Assembly (NCBI RefSeq): GCF_042682045.1
Contig: NZ_JBHUGS010000001.1
Coordinates: forward strand, 434,001-498,000
Length of the DNA: 64,000 nt
Origin: Sphingomonas_R arantia
Lineage (GTDB): Bacteria > Pseudomonadota > Alphaproteobacteria > Sphingomonadales > Sphingomonadaceae
Direction of reading: 5' to 3'
The notes beneath the pieces were generated by a model. It was not told the DNA's origin. It did no database searches and saw only the letters and a program-made list of their open reading frames with translations. Of the stretch, positions 34,785-43,564 are shown in pieces (within the stretch, counting starts at the first letter, position 1; each line of letters begins with the position of its first letter). The position numbers and the translations under genes are program-made.

Positions 34785-36154
34785 GCGCCGGGCTCCGCGT
34801 CGTGGGCCGGCGGGGGGACGAGCAGCGCGAGGAGCAGGCCGGCGCCGGTCAGGTGGGCGAAGGTCTGGAGGGGGAAGTCAACCAGTGAGTGGAGCGCGAG
34901 CACCGCGATCATCAGCAGCGCGGCAAAGGCGAACCGGCCGACGGGAGTCGCAGCGTGTTGGCGGAGGGTGCGCCAGCCGCGATGGGCGACGAACGAGGCC
35001 AGCAATGCGATCTGCGCCAGGCCGGCGACGCCGCTTTCGATCAGGATTTCGAGATATTCGTTGTGCGCGCGGTTGATGGTGAAGCGGTTGATCGTGGCGA
35101 GCGCCTCGGTGCTTTCGTAGGCGCGGACGAAATTGCCGAGGCCGGCGCCGAACGGGAAAAAGGTCTGCGCGGTGTAGACGACGTCCGGCCAGAAGATCAG
35201 CCGACCTTCGCTCGCGCGGTCGGCGAAGCGGGCGAGCGAACTTCGCACGACGCCGGACAGCGGCAGGAGGAGTGCCACGACGACGAGCGCGCCGAGCCAG
35301 AGCAGCAGTTGCCGGCGGGTCGGGCGCAGGCCGGTGAGCGGCAGCAGCGCGTAGAGCAGCGGCACGACGAGCAGCACCATGCCGGCGCGCGAGGCTGTGC
35401 CGACCACGCAGGCCGCGAAGACCAGCGTGAGTGCGGGCAGCGCGATCCGCCCCTGCGCGCGGAACGGTGGAACGTGGCGGAGCGCGAGCGCGGCGATCGC
35501 GGCCTGCACCATGAACACCGCTTGGTGGTTGCGGTTGGAGAACAGGCCGGTCGGCAGGCGGATCGGTTGCAGCGTGGGGAACAGGTAGAAGCCGTCGGCG
35601 GTGGCGACCTGGACCAGCCCGAGCAGGACGCTGACGAGCGCGAGCGCCACGAACAGGGCGAGCAGGAGTGCGCGGCGGTGCGCGTCGAGCCGCACGGTGA
35701 GCAGGAACATCGCGACCGGGGCGAGGATGGAGAGCCAGGCGATGAGCGTGGCACCGGGATCGATGCTGATCGGTCGCCACAGGTCGGGCAGCAGCAGGCG
35801 GGCGATGTCGGCCCCGACGGCGCGGCCGGGCATGGCCCACCAGAGCGACGGCGGCAGCGGGATAAGCTGAAGCAGCGGGAGCAGGACCGCGGAGAGGATC
35901 AGCGCGGCGGCCAGCCGGGGAACATTGGTGGGCCGGCGATCGACGAGCGCGACGACGATGCCGCCGAGCGCGATCAGTTCGATGACCATGCCGCGCATCG
36001 GGATGCCGCCGCTGGTGCCGCCGAGCAGGAAGGCGGTGGCGAGCAGCGCGACGGCGAGCGGGAAGGGGAGGCGGTCTTCCGGGGCGTTCGTGGTCAGGCG
36101 GGCATCGCTGCGGATCGGCCGGCGGGCGGGTGCGGTCGCATCATGATCGGCCAT
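34781..36154 (-). CDS. O-antigen ligase / Wzy-like membrane protein, copy 2
   Basis: This polytopic 457-residue protein of the Wzy_C (O-antigen ligase) family has about 12 hydrophobic segments and a large periplasmic loop. The family signature is GRLIFWPDVVYTAQTFFPFG, then GAGLGNF and INRAHNEYLEILIESGVAGL, where the His of AHNEYLE is conserved in ligases and polymerases. NRNHQAVFMVQ and TASRAGMVLL occur before it. It would join or polymerise undecaprenyl-linked glycans in the periplasm. Its stop overlaps the start of the TPR-like gene. It is the first of a three-gene minus-strand operon ending with the GT4 gene, divergent from the DUF6065-cupin gene. Confidence 0.93.
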   Translation of the reverse strand: MADHDATAPARRPIRSDARLTTNAPEDRLPFPLAVALLATAFLLGGTSGGIPMRGMVIELIALGGIVVALVDRRPTNVPRLAAALILSAVLLPLLQLIPLPPSLWWAMPGRAVGADIARLLLPDLWRPISIDPGATLIAWLSILAPVAMFLLTVRLDAHRRALLLALFVALALVSVLLGLVQVATADGFYLFPTLQPIRLPTGLFSNRNHQAVFMVQAAIAALALRHVPPFRAQGRIALPALTLVFAACVVGTASRAGMVLLVVPLLYALLPLTGLRPTRRQLLLWLGALVVVALLLPLSGVVRSSLARFADRASEGRLIFWPDVVYTAQTFFPFGAGLGNFVRAYESTEALATINRFTINRAHNEYLEILIESGVAGLAQIALLASFVAHRGWRTLRQHAATPVGRFAFAALLMIAVLALHSLVDFPLQTFAHLTGAGLLLALLVPPPAHDAEPGA

Positions 36155-36308
36155 CGCGACGCCCCCCTGTCATCGGCGGGTCGGATGCCGCGCCGCCCGG
36201 TTTCGGTGCGGCACTATGCGCGCGGACGCGTGCCGGTCAATCGCGGCGCGCGGGGGGTAGTTCTGGCGATAGTGACAGGCGGTGCGGCAAGCGCCATACT
36301 CCGCTGCG

Positions 36309-38045
36309 ATGGAGCTGACCTTCTATACCTATCCGGGGTGGAACCCGCGGATTCGCGCGGCGTCGCACAAGCGCGAATGGATGGACGCGAGTTCCGAACA
36401 GTTCGCCTATCGGTGCCTGCCGCTGGCGATGGCGAACAGTCATGGCTGGGAAATCCTGTCGCCATGCGGGTTCAAGGCGCGGTGGAACGGGCGGCCGGGG
36501 CCGGACGGGGTGGAGGTCGTGCTCGATCCGGGCAGCGATGCCGGAACCGCGCCGGTTTCGCTGTTCGGTGCGGGCACGGTGACGTTCCATGTCGAGGCGC
36601 TGGTCCGGACCGCGCCGGGCTGGAACATCTGGCTGGGCGGATCGCCGAATGCGGCGAAGGACGGGATCGCGCCGCTGGGCGGGCTGATCGAAACCGACTG
36701 GTCGCCGTACAGCTTCACGATGAACTGGCGTTTCACGCGGGCCGACCATTGGGTGCGGTTCGAGAAGGACGAGCCCTTCTGTTTCCTGTTTCCGGTCGAA
36801 CGCAAGGCGATCCAGGACGTGCAGCCGGTGATCCGGTCGATCGACGAGGCGCCCGAACTGAAGGCGGGGTTCGAGAAGTGGAGCGAATCGCGCAATGCGT
36901 TCCATGCCTGGGTCAAGGAGACCAACCCCGTTGCGCCGTCCGACAAGTGGCAGAAGCTGTATTATCGCGGCGTCAATCCGGACGGCAGCCTGGGGCCGGC
37001 GGACCATGCCAGCAAGCTGCGCCTGCCGCAGCCGCAGGTCGGCCCGGGGGCCGCTGTGACCGGCGCGGCGGCGGTGTGTCCGATGGGCGGGACGGCCCAG
37101 CGCGAGGTGGCGCATGAGGCAGCGGCGCCGCCGGCGGTGCTTGGGTCGGTGATCACCGCGATGCGCGCGGGGGCCGGGACGGAGGCTGAAACGGTGGCGT
37201 CGACAGAGCCGGTGGCAGACGTGGTGACGGCGGATGTCGCGCTCAAACGACGCGAGTGGATCCTGAACCAGATGGAGACGCAGCGCGCGCTGTCGCCGGT
37301 GGCGGCGGGTATTCCGCGGGTACAGGGCCTGACGTCCGACGAGTTTCTCGATCATTTCTATGCGCCCAGCCGGCCGGTGGTGATGACCGGCGCGATGGAT
37401 CATTGGCCCGCGCGGCACTGGACCCCCGAGACGCTGGCTTTGAAGGTCGGCGCGCGCGAGATCGAGTATCAGGGCGGGCGCACCGACGCCGCGGATTACG
37501 AGCTGTACAAGGACAACCACACGCGGCGGATGACGTTCGACCGCTTCATCCGCGAGGTGACGGGCGCGAACCAGGGGAACGACGCGTATATCACCGCGTA
37601 CAACAGCGCGGTGAATCGCGAGGCGTTGCAGCCGTTGCAGGCCGATCTCGGGCGGTTCGACACGTTGCTGACCGATGCGCCGGGAATGATGTGGATCGGG
37701 CCGCTGGGCACGTTCACGCCGCTGCATTTCGACCTGACCAACAACCTGCTCGCGCAGGTGACGGGGGCGAAGCGGATCCTGCTGCTGCCGCCGTCCGAGA
37801 CGGGCAAGCTGTACAACAGCAAGCATGTGTTCAGCGACGTCCACGACATTGCGGACGAGGCGATGCTGGCGCGCTATCCGCTGGCGCGCGATGCGCGGGT
37901 GTTCGAGGTGGACCTGATGGCGGGCGAGCTACTGTATATTCCGGTCGGCTGGTGGCACCAGGTGACGTCGCTCGATTTCAGCGTAATGCTGACCTACACG
38001 AACTTCATATGGACGAACGATCCGTATCGCAGCTTTCCGGGGTGA
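36309..38045 (+). CDS. DUF6065-like domain fused to a cupin_8/JmjC-type dioxygenase domain
   Basis: The 578-residue protein has two parts. Residues 1-220 resemble the uncharacterised DUF6065 family (MELTFYTYPGWNPRIRAA, LANSHGWEIL-type core, SLFGAGTVTFHVEAL, WIKET-like end). An Ala/Gly-rich linker follows, and from about 310 to the end a cupin_8/JmjC-like 2-oxoglutarate dioxygenase: RPVVMTGAMDHWPARHW, GPLGTFTPLHFDLTNNLL with the His-x-Asp metal pair, KRILLLPP, and LLYIPVGWWHQV with the distal His. Such enzymes hydroxylate protein side chains or small molecules using Fe(II). The substrate here is unknown. The ATG at 36309 lacks a good ribosome site; a GTG at 36282 is possible. It directly precedes the initiating sugar transferase. 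Confidence 0.8.
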   Translation: MELTFYTYPGWNPRIRAASHKREWMDASSEQFAYRCLPLAMANSHGWEILSPCGFKARWNGRPGPDGVEVVLDPGSDAGTAPVSLFGAGTVTFHVEALVRTAPGWNIWLGGSPNAAKDGIAPLGGLIETDWSPYSFTMNWRFTRADHWVRFEKDEPFCFLFPVERKAIQDVQPVIRSIDEAPELKAGFEKWSESRNAFHAWVKETNPVAPSDKWQKLYYRGVNPDGSLGPADHASKLRLPQPQVGPGAAVTGAAAVCPMGGTAQREVAHEAAAPPAVLGSVITAMRAGAGTEAETVASTEPVADVVTADVALKRREWILNQMETQRALSPVAAGIPRVQGLTSDEFLDHFYAPSRPVVMTGAMDHWPARHWTPETLALKVGAREIEYQGGRTDAADYELYKDNHTRRMTFDRFIREVTGANQGNDAYITAYNSAVNREALQPLQADLGRFDTLLTDAPGMMWIGPLGTFTPLHFDLTNNLLAQVTGAKRILLLPPSETGKLYNSKHVFSDVHDIADEAMLARYPLARDARVFEVDLMAGELLYIPVGWWHQVTSLDFSVMLTYTNFIWTNDPYRSFPG

Positions 38046-38137
38046 CGGATGCGTCCGCCACCGTCGATCGCGACAGGGAGCGCGATGATGACCGTGATGC
38101 GGAGTCCGATGGACCGAACCGAGATGGGACAGACACG

Positions 38138-39535
38138 GTGAGCGGCCCGGTCAGGTTCGACGCCGTGCCTGCGGGCACCGGCGCGGTGCACGGCGCGAGC
38201 GAGCCGTTGCCGCGCCGGTCGGCGTTGCGTCTGCGGTTGCACCTGGCGTTGATCGGGCTGGATGCGGCGTGCGTGGTGTGCGCCTTTTTCCTGGCGCTGA
38301 TGATGTTTCCGGAGCCTGGGCAGCTCCACTGGTTCTCGACCGCGTCGGCGGTGTTGCCGGTGTATCTGGGCGCGGCGTTCCTAGGCGGTGCCTATTCGGT
38401 GCAGGTGTTGCAGGACCATGCGCTGGGCGTGAAACGCGCGCTGCATGCGTTCTGCCTGGCGACCGCGGCGGTGATCTTCGTCGCGTTCTACTTCAAGGCG
38501 AGCAACCAGTTTTCGCGCGTGACGTTCGCCGCCGGGTTCGTCGACGGCGTGCTGTTGCTGGCGATCGCGCGGTCCGGTTTCCTGCGGCGGGTCGACCGGT
38601 TGCTGGGCGGGAACCCGTACAGCGTCGTGCTGATCGCGGAAGCCGGGTGCGCGCGCCCGACGGGGTCGTTTTCGCGCGTGCTGGACGGTGCCAGCTTCGG
38701 CGCGGGGGAGGATCACCCCGAAATGTACGACCGGCTGGCGCGCGGGGTGGCGCATGCCGACCGCATCGTGGTGGCATGTTCGCCGGCGAACCGCCTGAAA
38801 TGGGTGGGCATGTTGCAGGGGCTGAACGTGCGGGCGGAGATCGCGACGCCCGAGCTGGACGTGATGGGGACGCTGTCGCTGGCGCGGTGCGGCGACACGC
38901 CGACGCTGGTGGTGGCGCGCGGGCCGCTGGGGTTCTCCAACCGGGTCATCAAGCGCGCACTGGACATCGCGGTGGCGGCGACCGCGCTGCTCGTCTGCCT
39001 GCCGCTGATGCTGGTCGTGGCGATCGCGGTGGCGCTGGACAGCCCCGGCGGCGTATTCTTCGTGCAGACCCGGATCGGCCACGGCAACCGCCAGTTCCGG
39101 ATGCTGAAGTTCCGCACGATGCGGGTGGAGGCGCGCGATGCCCGCGGCGACCGGCTGACGACGCGCGACGACGACCGGGTTAGCCGGGTCGGGCGGCTGC
39201 TGCGCCGGACGAGCATCGACGAGCTGCCGCAGCTGCTGAACGTCCTGATCGGTGACATGAGCATCGTCGGGCCGCGGCCGCATGCGGTGGGCGCGCGCGC
39301 GGCGGACAAGCTGTATTGGGAGGTGGACAGCCGCTACTGGCATCGCCACGCCGCCAAGCCGGGGCTGACCGGGCTGGCGCAGGTGCGCGGTTATCGCGGC
39401 AGTACGGAGGCGGAGCAGGACCTGACCAACCGGCTGCACGCCGACCTGGAATATCTGAACGACTGGTCGATCTGGCGCGACCTGCACATCATCCTGCTGA
39501 CGTTCGGCGTTCTGACGCATCGGAATGCGTTCTAG
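38138..39535 (+). CDS. Undecaprenyl-phosphate sugar-1-phosphate transferase (initiating transferase, polyprenyl type)
   Basis: This enzyme transfers a sugar-1-phosphate, usually glucose-1-P, from UDP-sugar to undecaprenyl phosphate, the first step of repeat-unit assembly. The 465-residue protein has four N-terminal helices (LALIGLDAACVVCAFFLAL onward), a cytoplasmic CoA-binding-like middle, then the catalytic Bac_transf domain: a membrane hairpin (DIAVAATALLVCLPLMLVV), QTRIGHGNRQFRMLKFRTM, RRTSIDELPQLLNVLIGDMS, VGPRPHA and KPGLTGLAQVRG. A GTG at 38138 with GGGA nearby gives the family length. An in-frame GTG at 38042 overlaps the previous stop and would add 32 charged residues, so coupling from there is an alternative. 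It is the only such transferase in the window. Confidence 0.94.
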   Translation: MSGPVRFDAVPAGTGAVHGASEPLPRRSALRLRLHLALIGLDAACVVCAFFLALMMFPEPGQLHWFSTASAVLPVYLGAAFLGGAYSVQVLQDHALGVKRALHAFCLATAAVIFVAFYFKASNQFSRVTFAAGFVDGVLLLAIARSGFLRRVDRLLGGNPYSVVLIAEAGCARPTGSFSRVLDGASFGAGEDHPEMYDRLARGVAHADRIVVACSPANRLKWVGMLQGLNVRAEIATPELDVMGTLSLARCGDTPTLVVARGPLGFSNRVIKRALDIAVAATALLVCLPLMLVVAIAVALDSPGGVFFVQTRIGHGNRQFRMLKFRTMRVEARDARGDRLTTRDDDRVSRVGRLLRRTSIDELPQLLNVLIGDMSIVGPRPHAVGARAADKLYWEVDSRYWHRHAAKPGLTGLAQVRGYRGSTEAEQDLTNRLHADLEYLNDWSIWRDLHIILLTFGVLTHRNAF

Positions 39536-39563
39536 CGTCAGGATCCGGGGTGGACGGTCTGGT

Positions 39564-40331
39564 TTAGGCCGCGTCTTCCGATGTGGTGGCGATGACGAGC
39601 CGGTCGGTGCCTTCGAGGTAGAGCGCGGTCAGGATGTCGCTGTCATAGGCGCCGGTGTCGATGCCGATGCGGTTTTCGAGCATCTCGACCTCCGCGCTGA
39701 TGCTGTGGCCGTGGACGATGACCGCGCCGTGATCGCGGGTGTCGCCCAGGAAATCCTCGCGGATCCAGAGCAGGTCCTGGCGGTTCTGGCGCTTCAGCGG
39801 CACGCCCGGACGGATGCCGGCGTGGCAGAAGAAATAGTCGCCCGACTGTGCGGTGCAGGGCAGTTGCCGGATCCATTCGACCCAGGCAGCCGGCACGTCG
39901 CGGCGCATCTGCATCACATAATCGAAATCGTCGGCGTCGCGGTCGAGCGGCGGCATGCCGAAGCTGGCCAGCGTCTCGCGCCCGCCGACGCCGAGCCAGG
40001 GGCGCAGGACCTGAAGCTGCGCATCATAGGCGCGGAGCATCATCTCCTCATGATTGCCCTGCAGCACGATCAGGTCGGGTGCGCGCTGTTGCAGGTCGTG
40101 GAGATGTTCGACGACGCGCGCGCTGTCCGGTCCGCGGTCGACCATGTCGCCCAGCTGGATGATATGTTGCGACTGCGCGGGCGGGAGCGATGCGGAATGG
40201 GCGGCGATCCGGTCGAGCAGCACGCGCAGCAGATCGTAGCGGCCATGGACGTCGCCGATCGCGTAGATCCGTTCGCCGGCGGTGGTCGACGGCGGGCCCT
40301 TGCGGGACCGCCAGGGCAGTACGAAGGCCAA
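39564..40331 (-). CDS. Serine/threonine-type metallophosphoesterase
   Basis: The 255-residue protein is a calcineurin-like phosphoesterase of the bacterial PrpA/PPP kind. The metal-binding motifs are all present: IYAIGDVHGRYD (GDxHG) near residue 25, IQLGDMVDRGPDS (GDxVDRG) near 60, VLQGNHEEMM (GNHE) near 90, then FCHAGIRPGV and VHGHSI with the later metal-ligand histidines. It would dephosphorylate proteins or small phosphoesters in the cytoplasm; opposing the BY-kinases here is an attractive but untested idea, since it is not a known BY-kinase phosphatase type. It starts at a TTG with GGAG eight bases ahead, downstream of the acyltransferase and convergent with the initiating transferase. 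Confidence 0.92.
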   Translation of the reverse strand: MAFVLPWRSRKGPPSTTAGERIYAIGDVHGRYDLLRVLLDRIAAHSASLPPAQSQHIIQLGDMVDRGPDSARVVEHLHDLQQRAPDLIVLQGNHEEMMLRAYDAQLQVLRPWLGVGGRETLASFGMPPLDRDADDFDYVMQMRRDVPAAWVEWIRQLPCTAQSGDYFFCHAGIRPGVPLKRQNRQDLLWIREDFLGDTRDHGAVIVHGHSISAEVEMLENRIGIDTGAYDSDILTALYLEGTDRLVIATTSEDAA

Positions 40332-40400
40332 GGACGATATCTCCAGTCGCGGATCGGGGCGGTCGCCCGCGAAGATCCGCTGTACCGGGATCGACGCCGG

Positions 40401-42386
40401 TCAGGAAGAGGGCTGTTCGGCCGGGTTCGCGCCGCGCGCCACGATCGGTGCGAACAGCGGCACGAGCCGCTTGTTGCCATATTCGCTGAGATGATGCGCG
40501 TCGCGCACGATCGCGCGGTGGCCGCTCGACCCCTGGCACACCCCGCCCGGACAGAGATAGGGGGCGGGATCGAGCAGCCTGACGCCGCAGGACCGCGCCG
40601 CCTGTTCGAAATAGGGCATCAGCGTCCGGTTGCGGGCCGTGACGTCGGCCAGCGGCATCGTGACCTCCGGCGCGTGCGGATCGGCAACCAGCGCGCTTTG
40701 TAGCGTCGTGCCGACCTGGACCGGGAAAGTCGGGGTGGGCAGCAGCATGTAGGTGGTTCCGCCCTTGGCCAGCGCGCAGGCGGTGCGGACGATCTGGCGA
40801 CCGAGGCCGTGCGCATCGGCGGGTCCGACATCGCCGTCGAACCGCATCGTGGGCGTTTCGGCATAGGCATCCCACGCCGCGATCAGCACGACCGGGGTGG
40901 CCCGCGGGCGGGTGAGCGGCGGCAGGTAGCGCGCGATGAAGCCCGCGCACCGGCTGTCCGGATCGGTCGAGCGGCCGCCCAGCAGCGGGGCGCAGGAGGC
41001 GTAGCCGTTGAATGCGACTCCGCCCTGCGCATCGGCGGGGAGGCTGGCGACGACCGCGCTGACGGTCGCGTCGGCATGGCTGTCGCCGATCACGGTGACG
41101 AGCGCGCGATCCTTGTGCGGGCCGACGATGCACGGGGCCGGGACCGCCGCGACGATCGAGAAACAGCCGCTGGAATAGGGTGAGCCCGGCATCAGATCCT
41201 GTTGCAGAGCCTGGACCTCCGGCGAGAAACGTTGCGGGAAGCCGCGCGCCTTCCACACGCCGGCGCCCGCCCCGGCGATCACGAAGACCATGACGGCGAA
41301 GGCGAGGTGCGGCCGGAGGCGGTCCTGCAACGGGGCGGTGTGGATGTAGGGCGCCGCCTTCGTCCGCGCGCCGCCGCGTTCGACGAAGCGGTAGGACAGG
41401 TGGCCGAGCACGAATGACGCGGCGAAGGCGGCCACCATCCAGCGCCAGTCGCCGGCATGGCCGCCGCGCCGCAGGATCACGGCAAGCGGCCAGTGCCAGA
41501 GGTAGATCGAATAGGAATTGAGCCCGACCCAGGTCGCGACCGGGTTGCCGGTGATCCGACTGTCGCGCCGGGCCGTCAGGATGACCAGCGCGGTGCCGAG
41601 CACGGGCGCGATCGTCCAGATGTTGGGCCAGCCGGCGTCGGTGACGAGGAGCAGCGCGCCGGCGATCAGCGCGAGGCCGGCCAGTTGCGCCGCCCGCATC
41701 AGGCGCGGCGGCAAAGCGGGCGCGAGATAGACGAGACCGCCGGCCAGCATCTCCCACCCGCGCGGCGGCAGAAGGAAGAAGCCGGAGCGCGGCGAACTCT
41801 GGCTGAGCCACAGCATCAGCGCGAGGCTGGCGGCACCCGCGATCGCCAGCGCGACCCACAGCCGGTGGCGGGGCAGCAGGCGCACGAACGCCAGCAGGAC
41901 GAACGGGTAAAGCAGGTAGAATTGCCATTCGACCGACAGCGACCAGGTGTGGAGCAGCCACTTGCCCTCCGCCGTGGGATCGAAATAGCCGCCCTCGCGC
42001 CAGTAGACCATGTTGGACAGGAACAGCACGCTGGCCGCGGCATGCTTGGCGTAGACGAAATAGTCGGACGGCATCAGGAACAGCGCGCCGAGCAGTAGCC
42101 CGGTGCCGAGCAGGACGGCGAGCGCGGGGATGATGCGCCGCGCCCGATCGAGGAAGAAGCCGGGGATCGAGAAACTGCCGCGGTCGAGCCGGCCGAGCAC
42201 GATGCCGGTCATCAGGAAGCCGGAGATGACGAAGAAGATATCAACCCCGATGAACCCGCCGCGCAGGCCCGGCACGCCGAAATGGAAGGCGAGGACCGCA
42301 AGCACCGCAATGGCACGCAATCCGTTGATATCGGCGCGGAAGCCCCCCCCCCCCCCCTTCGTCACGCGTGCGTCGGCGTTCGTCAT
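40401..42386 (-). CDS. OafA/YrhL-type membrane acyltransferase with SGNH domain, copy 2; poly-G tract near start
   Basis: The 661-residue protein has an AT3 acyltransferase part (residues 18-370, about ten helices) and a periplasmic SGNH part. FRADINGLRAIAVLAVLAFH, GGFIGVDIFFVISGFLM, FFLDRARRIIPAL and TWSLSVEWQFYLLYP are AT3 landmarks; TVIGDSHADATV is SGNH block I near residue 435 and DAHHLSEYG near the end holds the Asp-x-x-His type pair. It would O-acetylate the polysaccharide. Codons 10-15 contain 15 consecutive G, so a one-base slip would stop translation within about 50 codons in either wrong frame: a likely phase-variation switch. Its ATG overlaps the SGNH hydrolase stop as ATGA. Confidence 0.93.
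   Translation of the reverse strand: MTNADARVTKGGGGGFRADINGLRAIAVLAVLAFHFGVPGLRGGFIGVDIFFVISGFLMTGIVLGRLDRGSFSIPGFFLDRARRIIPALAVLLGTGLLLGALFLMPSDYFVYAKHAAASVLFLSNMVYWREGGYFDPTAEGKWLLHTWSLSVEWQFYLLYPFVLLAFVRLLPRHRLWVALAIAGAASLALMLWLSQSSPRSGFFLLPPRGWEMLAGGLVYLAPALPPRLMRAAQLAGLALIAGALLLVTDAGWPNIWTIAPVLGTALVILTARRDSRITGNPVATWVGLNSYSIYLWHWPLAVILRRGGHAGDWRWMVAAFAASFVLGHLSYRFVERGGARTKAAPYIHTAPLQDRLRPHLAFAVMVFVIAGAGAGVWKARGFPQRFSPEVQALQQDLMPGSPYSSGCFSIVAAVPAPCIVGPHKDRALVTVIGDSHADATVSAVVASLPADAQGGVAFNGYASCAPLLGGRSTDPDSRCAGFIARYLPPLTRPRATPVVLIAAWDAYAETPTMRFDGDVGPADAHGLGRQIVRTACALAKGGTTYMLLPTPTFPVQVGTTLQSALVADPHAPEVTMPLADVTARNRTLMPYFEQAARSCGVRLLDPAPYLCPGGVCQGSSGHRAIVRDAHHLSEYGNKRLVPLFAPIVARGANPAEQPSS
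42343..42357. repeat. Homopolymeric C15 (G15 in the coding strand) tract
   Basis: Fifteen consecutive C on the plus strand read as 15 G in the acyltransferase gene and encode the end of Lys10 and five Gly residues. As written the gene is in frame. Lengths of 12 or 18 also keep the frame, while any other nearby length shifts it. Tracts this long are unstable during replication by slipped-strand pairing, and also prone to assembly error. Confidence 0.95.
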
Positions 42387-43282
42387 GGTTTCCCCCCCTG
42401 GAACCAGCCCTTGCGGCGAATATGCTCGGTGACGGCATCGGCCCAGATGCGGGCGCCGGCCGGGTTGTAGTGAATGTGGTCCGCGCGCAGCGAGCGGGGC
42501 GGCGTGTCGCGCGCCATGTCCGCCCGGTCGTCGGCACGGCGCGGATCGCCAGCGCGGTTGTAGGCCGCGCGGATATCCAGGAAGAGATCGGGGTAGCGTT
42601 CGGCGAGCCGGCGGTTGAGGGCCACGATCCGGTCATAGCCGGGCGTGCCGCGCGCCTCCCCGGGGTCGGCCGCGTTCGGGATGCCGAGCAGGACGATGTG
42701 GTCCGCACGCGACCGGGCCAGCGCGATGATCGCATCGACCAGCGCCATGAACCGGTCCGGATCGGCGGTGCCGCCGTTCCGCCCGACGCACAGCAGCAGC
42801 AGGTCGTACCGCGTGGTGTCCGCCCCCACTGTGATCCGCGTGCCGTTCGGGATGGGGCGCGGCAGTTTCTGGCCCGGATCGGGGACGAAGCTGGTCCGGT
42901 CGGCCCCGGCGGCATCGACCGCGCGGAGCAGCGTGCCCGAAACGCCCGCGATGCGCGCCGGCATCGTGCGCGCGTCCTTGTTCGAGCTGCGCAGCAGTTC
43001 CGGCGCGATCGTGGTGAGCGCGTTGGCGCCCGGCATCAGCCGCCCGCCCGCCACGACGACCGTGACGGGGGCGGTGCCGTATCGCGCGGCGACCTGCAAC
43101 GTCGATTGCCCGCCGAGGCCGGCATTGACCATCGTCGCGCCGAACCGGGCGGCGACGATGTCGGGATAGCCGCCGGCGCTCAGGCTGTCGCCGAGTGCCG
43201 TGAAACGCGGTGGCGGGGCGGCGGATACCCCGGTCGATACGGTTGCGGCCCATGCCGCCGCGAACAGCAGGCAGACCCGCAT
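42383..43282 (-). CDS. Exported SGNH/GDSL-family hydrolase
   Basis: The 299-residue protein starts with a signal peptide (RVCLLFAAAWAATVSTGVSA-A) and is therefore periplasmic or secreted. It then shows RFTALGDSLSAGGYPDI (block I, catalytic Ser in GDS), VNAGLGGQSTLQV (block II Gly), LLLLCVGRNGGTADPD (block III with the G-x-N site) and SLRADHIHYNPAG (block V with Asp-x-x-His), so the catalytic set is complete. Such enzymes are esterases or acetyl-transfer partners on polysaccharides. It is coupled by an ATGA overlap to the acyltransferase downstream, which suggests they jointly set acetylation of the same glycan. The ATG at 43282 is used; the longer upstream frame buries the signal. Confidence 0.9.
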   Translation of the reverse strand: MRVCLLFAAAWAATVSTGVSAAPPPRFTALGDSLSAGGYPDIVAARFGATMVNAGLGGQSTLQVAARYGTAPVTVVVAGGRLMPGANALTTIAPELLRSSNKDARTMPARIAGVSGTLLRAVDAAGADRTSFVPDPGQKLPRPIPNGTRITVGADTTRYDLLLLCVGRNGGTADPDRFMALVDAIIALARSRADHIVLLGIPNAADPGEARGTPGYDRIVALNRRLAERYPDLFLDIRAAYNRAGDPRRADDRADMARDTPPRSLRADHIHYNPAGARIWADAVTEHIRRKGWFQGGKP

Positions 43283-43564
43283 CGGCCCGCGACCGATGCC
43301 GCGGGGCAAGCGGCGTCGCGCGCGATCCTGCGTGCCCGTTGCGTCGGCCAACCGTCCCGTTCCCCATTCCAGTGGCCGACCGCAGCCCAAGTTCTGCTTG
43401 CAGCGGTCGAGCGATCCCGGATATCCCGCGCACGCTGCATCGCGTCAATAGCTGCTGTCGCCGCCCGGGGGGGCAGACGTCATCGCCTGAACAAGGGGTA
43501 TCCGGATGGATCGAACGACGCCTTCGCCGACCCTGCGGGCCAGCCGTGCCGGTGGCGTATCGCG

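Noticed and set aside
34889..37117. 742-codon plus-strand frame opposite the ligase-like gene
   Set aside because: Glu/Arg/Gln-rich shadow of the ligase gene; the upstream part has no recognisable domain and the real plus-strand gene begins at 36309 in another frame.
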